21,798 nucleotides of DNA, from the NCBI GenBank assembly GCA_015494505.1, contig WGBB01000079.1, forward strand, positions 1-21,798. Reading direction: 5' to 3'. A program made the position numbers and the translations under genes. A model generated the notes under the pieces. The model saw nothing but the letters and a program-made list of their open reading frames with translations. It was not told the DNA's origin and made no database searches. This DNA comes from Nitratiruptor sp. Lineage in GTDB: Bacteria; Campylobacterota; Campylobacteria; Campylobacterales; Nitratiruptoraceae. How positions within the stretch are numbered: the stretch's first letter is position 1; the number at the start of each line of letters is the position of its first letter. This document shows, in pieces, positions 21,572-21,798 of the stretch.

Positions 21572-21751
21572 GAGAAAATTACCAAATCTCGCTTAGACGA
21601 GTTGCAATTGTTGCCTTCGGCACCGCTTGAAAATTGTATTAAAAAGTGCGAACGCAAGCGCCCTTCGGGTTGAGCGCACTTTTTTGGCTTCGCCAATATA
21701 CAATTTCCAAGCTACAATTTACAAAGTCTTCGCTCGATTTGTAATTTTCTC
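21572..21751. repeat. 180-bp imperfect palindromic intergenic element with terminal inverted repeats
   Basis: Bases 21572-21588 and 21736-21751 are reverse complements apart from one extra base on the left (GAGAAAATTACCAAATC against GATTTGTAATTTTCTC). Moving inward, further matching arms occur: AAATTGTAT at 21631-21639 with ATACAATTT at 21698-21706, and AAAAAGTGCG at 21641-21650 with CGCACTTTTT at 21675-21684. Three tiny hairpins with TTC loops (21612-21622, 21661-21669, 21684-21696) decorate the arms and centre. The element contains no open reading frame of note. The form, non-coding with terminal inverted repeats, resembles a MITE or other intergenic palindrome family. No target-site duplication is obvious. 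Confidence 0.7.
21641..21685. terminator. Probable bidirectional intrinsic terminator at the core of the palindrome
   Basis: A perfect 10-bp stem, AAAAAGTGCG at 21641-21650 with CGCACTTTTT at 21675-21684, encloses a 24-base loop that itself contains a CCC-TTC-GGG hairpin. On the plus strand the GC part of the stem is followed by six T residues (21680-21685), as expected for termination after the RluA-type gene. The A-run on the left gives the same layout on the minus strand for a convergent gene outside the window. It is about 85 bases past the stop codon. Confidence 0.7.
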
Positions 21752-21798
21752 TTTTTATACTGAGCAGCTATCAAAAAAGCTGTAAAAGAGTGTAAAAT
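21752..21798 (+). promoter_or_regulatory. Possible promoter -10 element for a gene beyond the window
   Basis: TATACT at 21756-21761 directly follows the palindromic element, in an AT-rich stretch that also contains a CAGCT/AGCTG inverted repeat (about 21765-21782). No -35 is visible and the downstream gene is outside the window, so this is weak. I see no coding sequence here. Confidence 0.25.

Noticed and set aside
21560..21760. Target-site duplication flanking the palindromic element
   Set aside because: The left flank (ending ACTTGC) and right flank (starting TTTTTATA) do not match, so mobility is not shown.
21557..21798. tRNA, rRNA leader or CRISPR repeat in the terminal non-coding region
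   Set aside because: No cloverleaf with a T-arm motif, no rRNA-like sequence and no regularly spaced direct repeats. The structure is one nested inverted repeat.

Overview
This window reads as chromosomal DNA from a member of the Campylobacterota (the former Epsilonproteobacteria), probably a free-living, moderate-GC lineage rather than a host-associated one. The strongest clue is the block glyQ - Nif3-like - FlgZ-like coiled-coil/zinc-ribbon protein - waaA - RluA-type synthase, which I recall as the order around HP0960-HP0956 of Helicobacter pylori. Dense packing with 4-17 bp gene overlaps, frequent TTG starts and promoters with a good TATAAT but little -35 sequence fit the same group. I do not assign a genus.

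Layout. 1-7021 (+) is one long run: the 3' end of alaS, a four-helix membrane protein, an AT-rich MntA/HEPN nucleotidyltransferase pair, speD, maf, a degenerate kinase-like protein, a bioF-type synthase, a lone oligopeptide-type ABC ATPase and a class A penicillin-binding protein. 7018-8613 (-) is a Kef-type cation/proton antiporter, divergent from yidB-like and kbp-like genes (8694-9578, +). 9567-12837 (-) holds hisJ-like phosphatase, glnA and glsA; glnA and glsA are separated by a perfect 9-bp hairpin. From 12897 to 21556 everything is on the + strand: an ankyrin protein, an AT-rich Uma2 gene, a U32 (TrhP-like) protein, a two-helix membrane protein, purE, a DUF89 protein, a glutaredoxin, glyQ, nif3-like, flgZ, waaA, a DUF167 protein and an RluA-type synthase. 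The last 240 bases hold no gene but contain a roughly 180-bp imperfect palindrome with inverted terminal repeats.

How the genes fit together. Most are housekeeping: translation (alaS, glyQ), RNA modification (U32, rluA), cell wall and LPS (PBP1A, waaA), polyamine, biotin, purine and histidine synthesis, and nitrogen metabolism (glnA, glsA). The antiporter and Kbp-like protein form a likely potassium-homeostasis locus. The GlnA-type enzyme lacks the usual adenylylation tyrosine, so the hairpin that separates it from the opposing enzyme glutaminase may matter for nitrogen balance. The accessory material is two AT-rich insertions (mntA-HEPN at 1120-1828, uma2 at 13360-13899), both joined to host genes by overlapping start and stop codons, and the palindromic element at 21572-21751. 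I see no CRISPR array, prophage, transposase, tRNA or rRNA.
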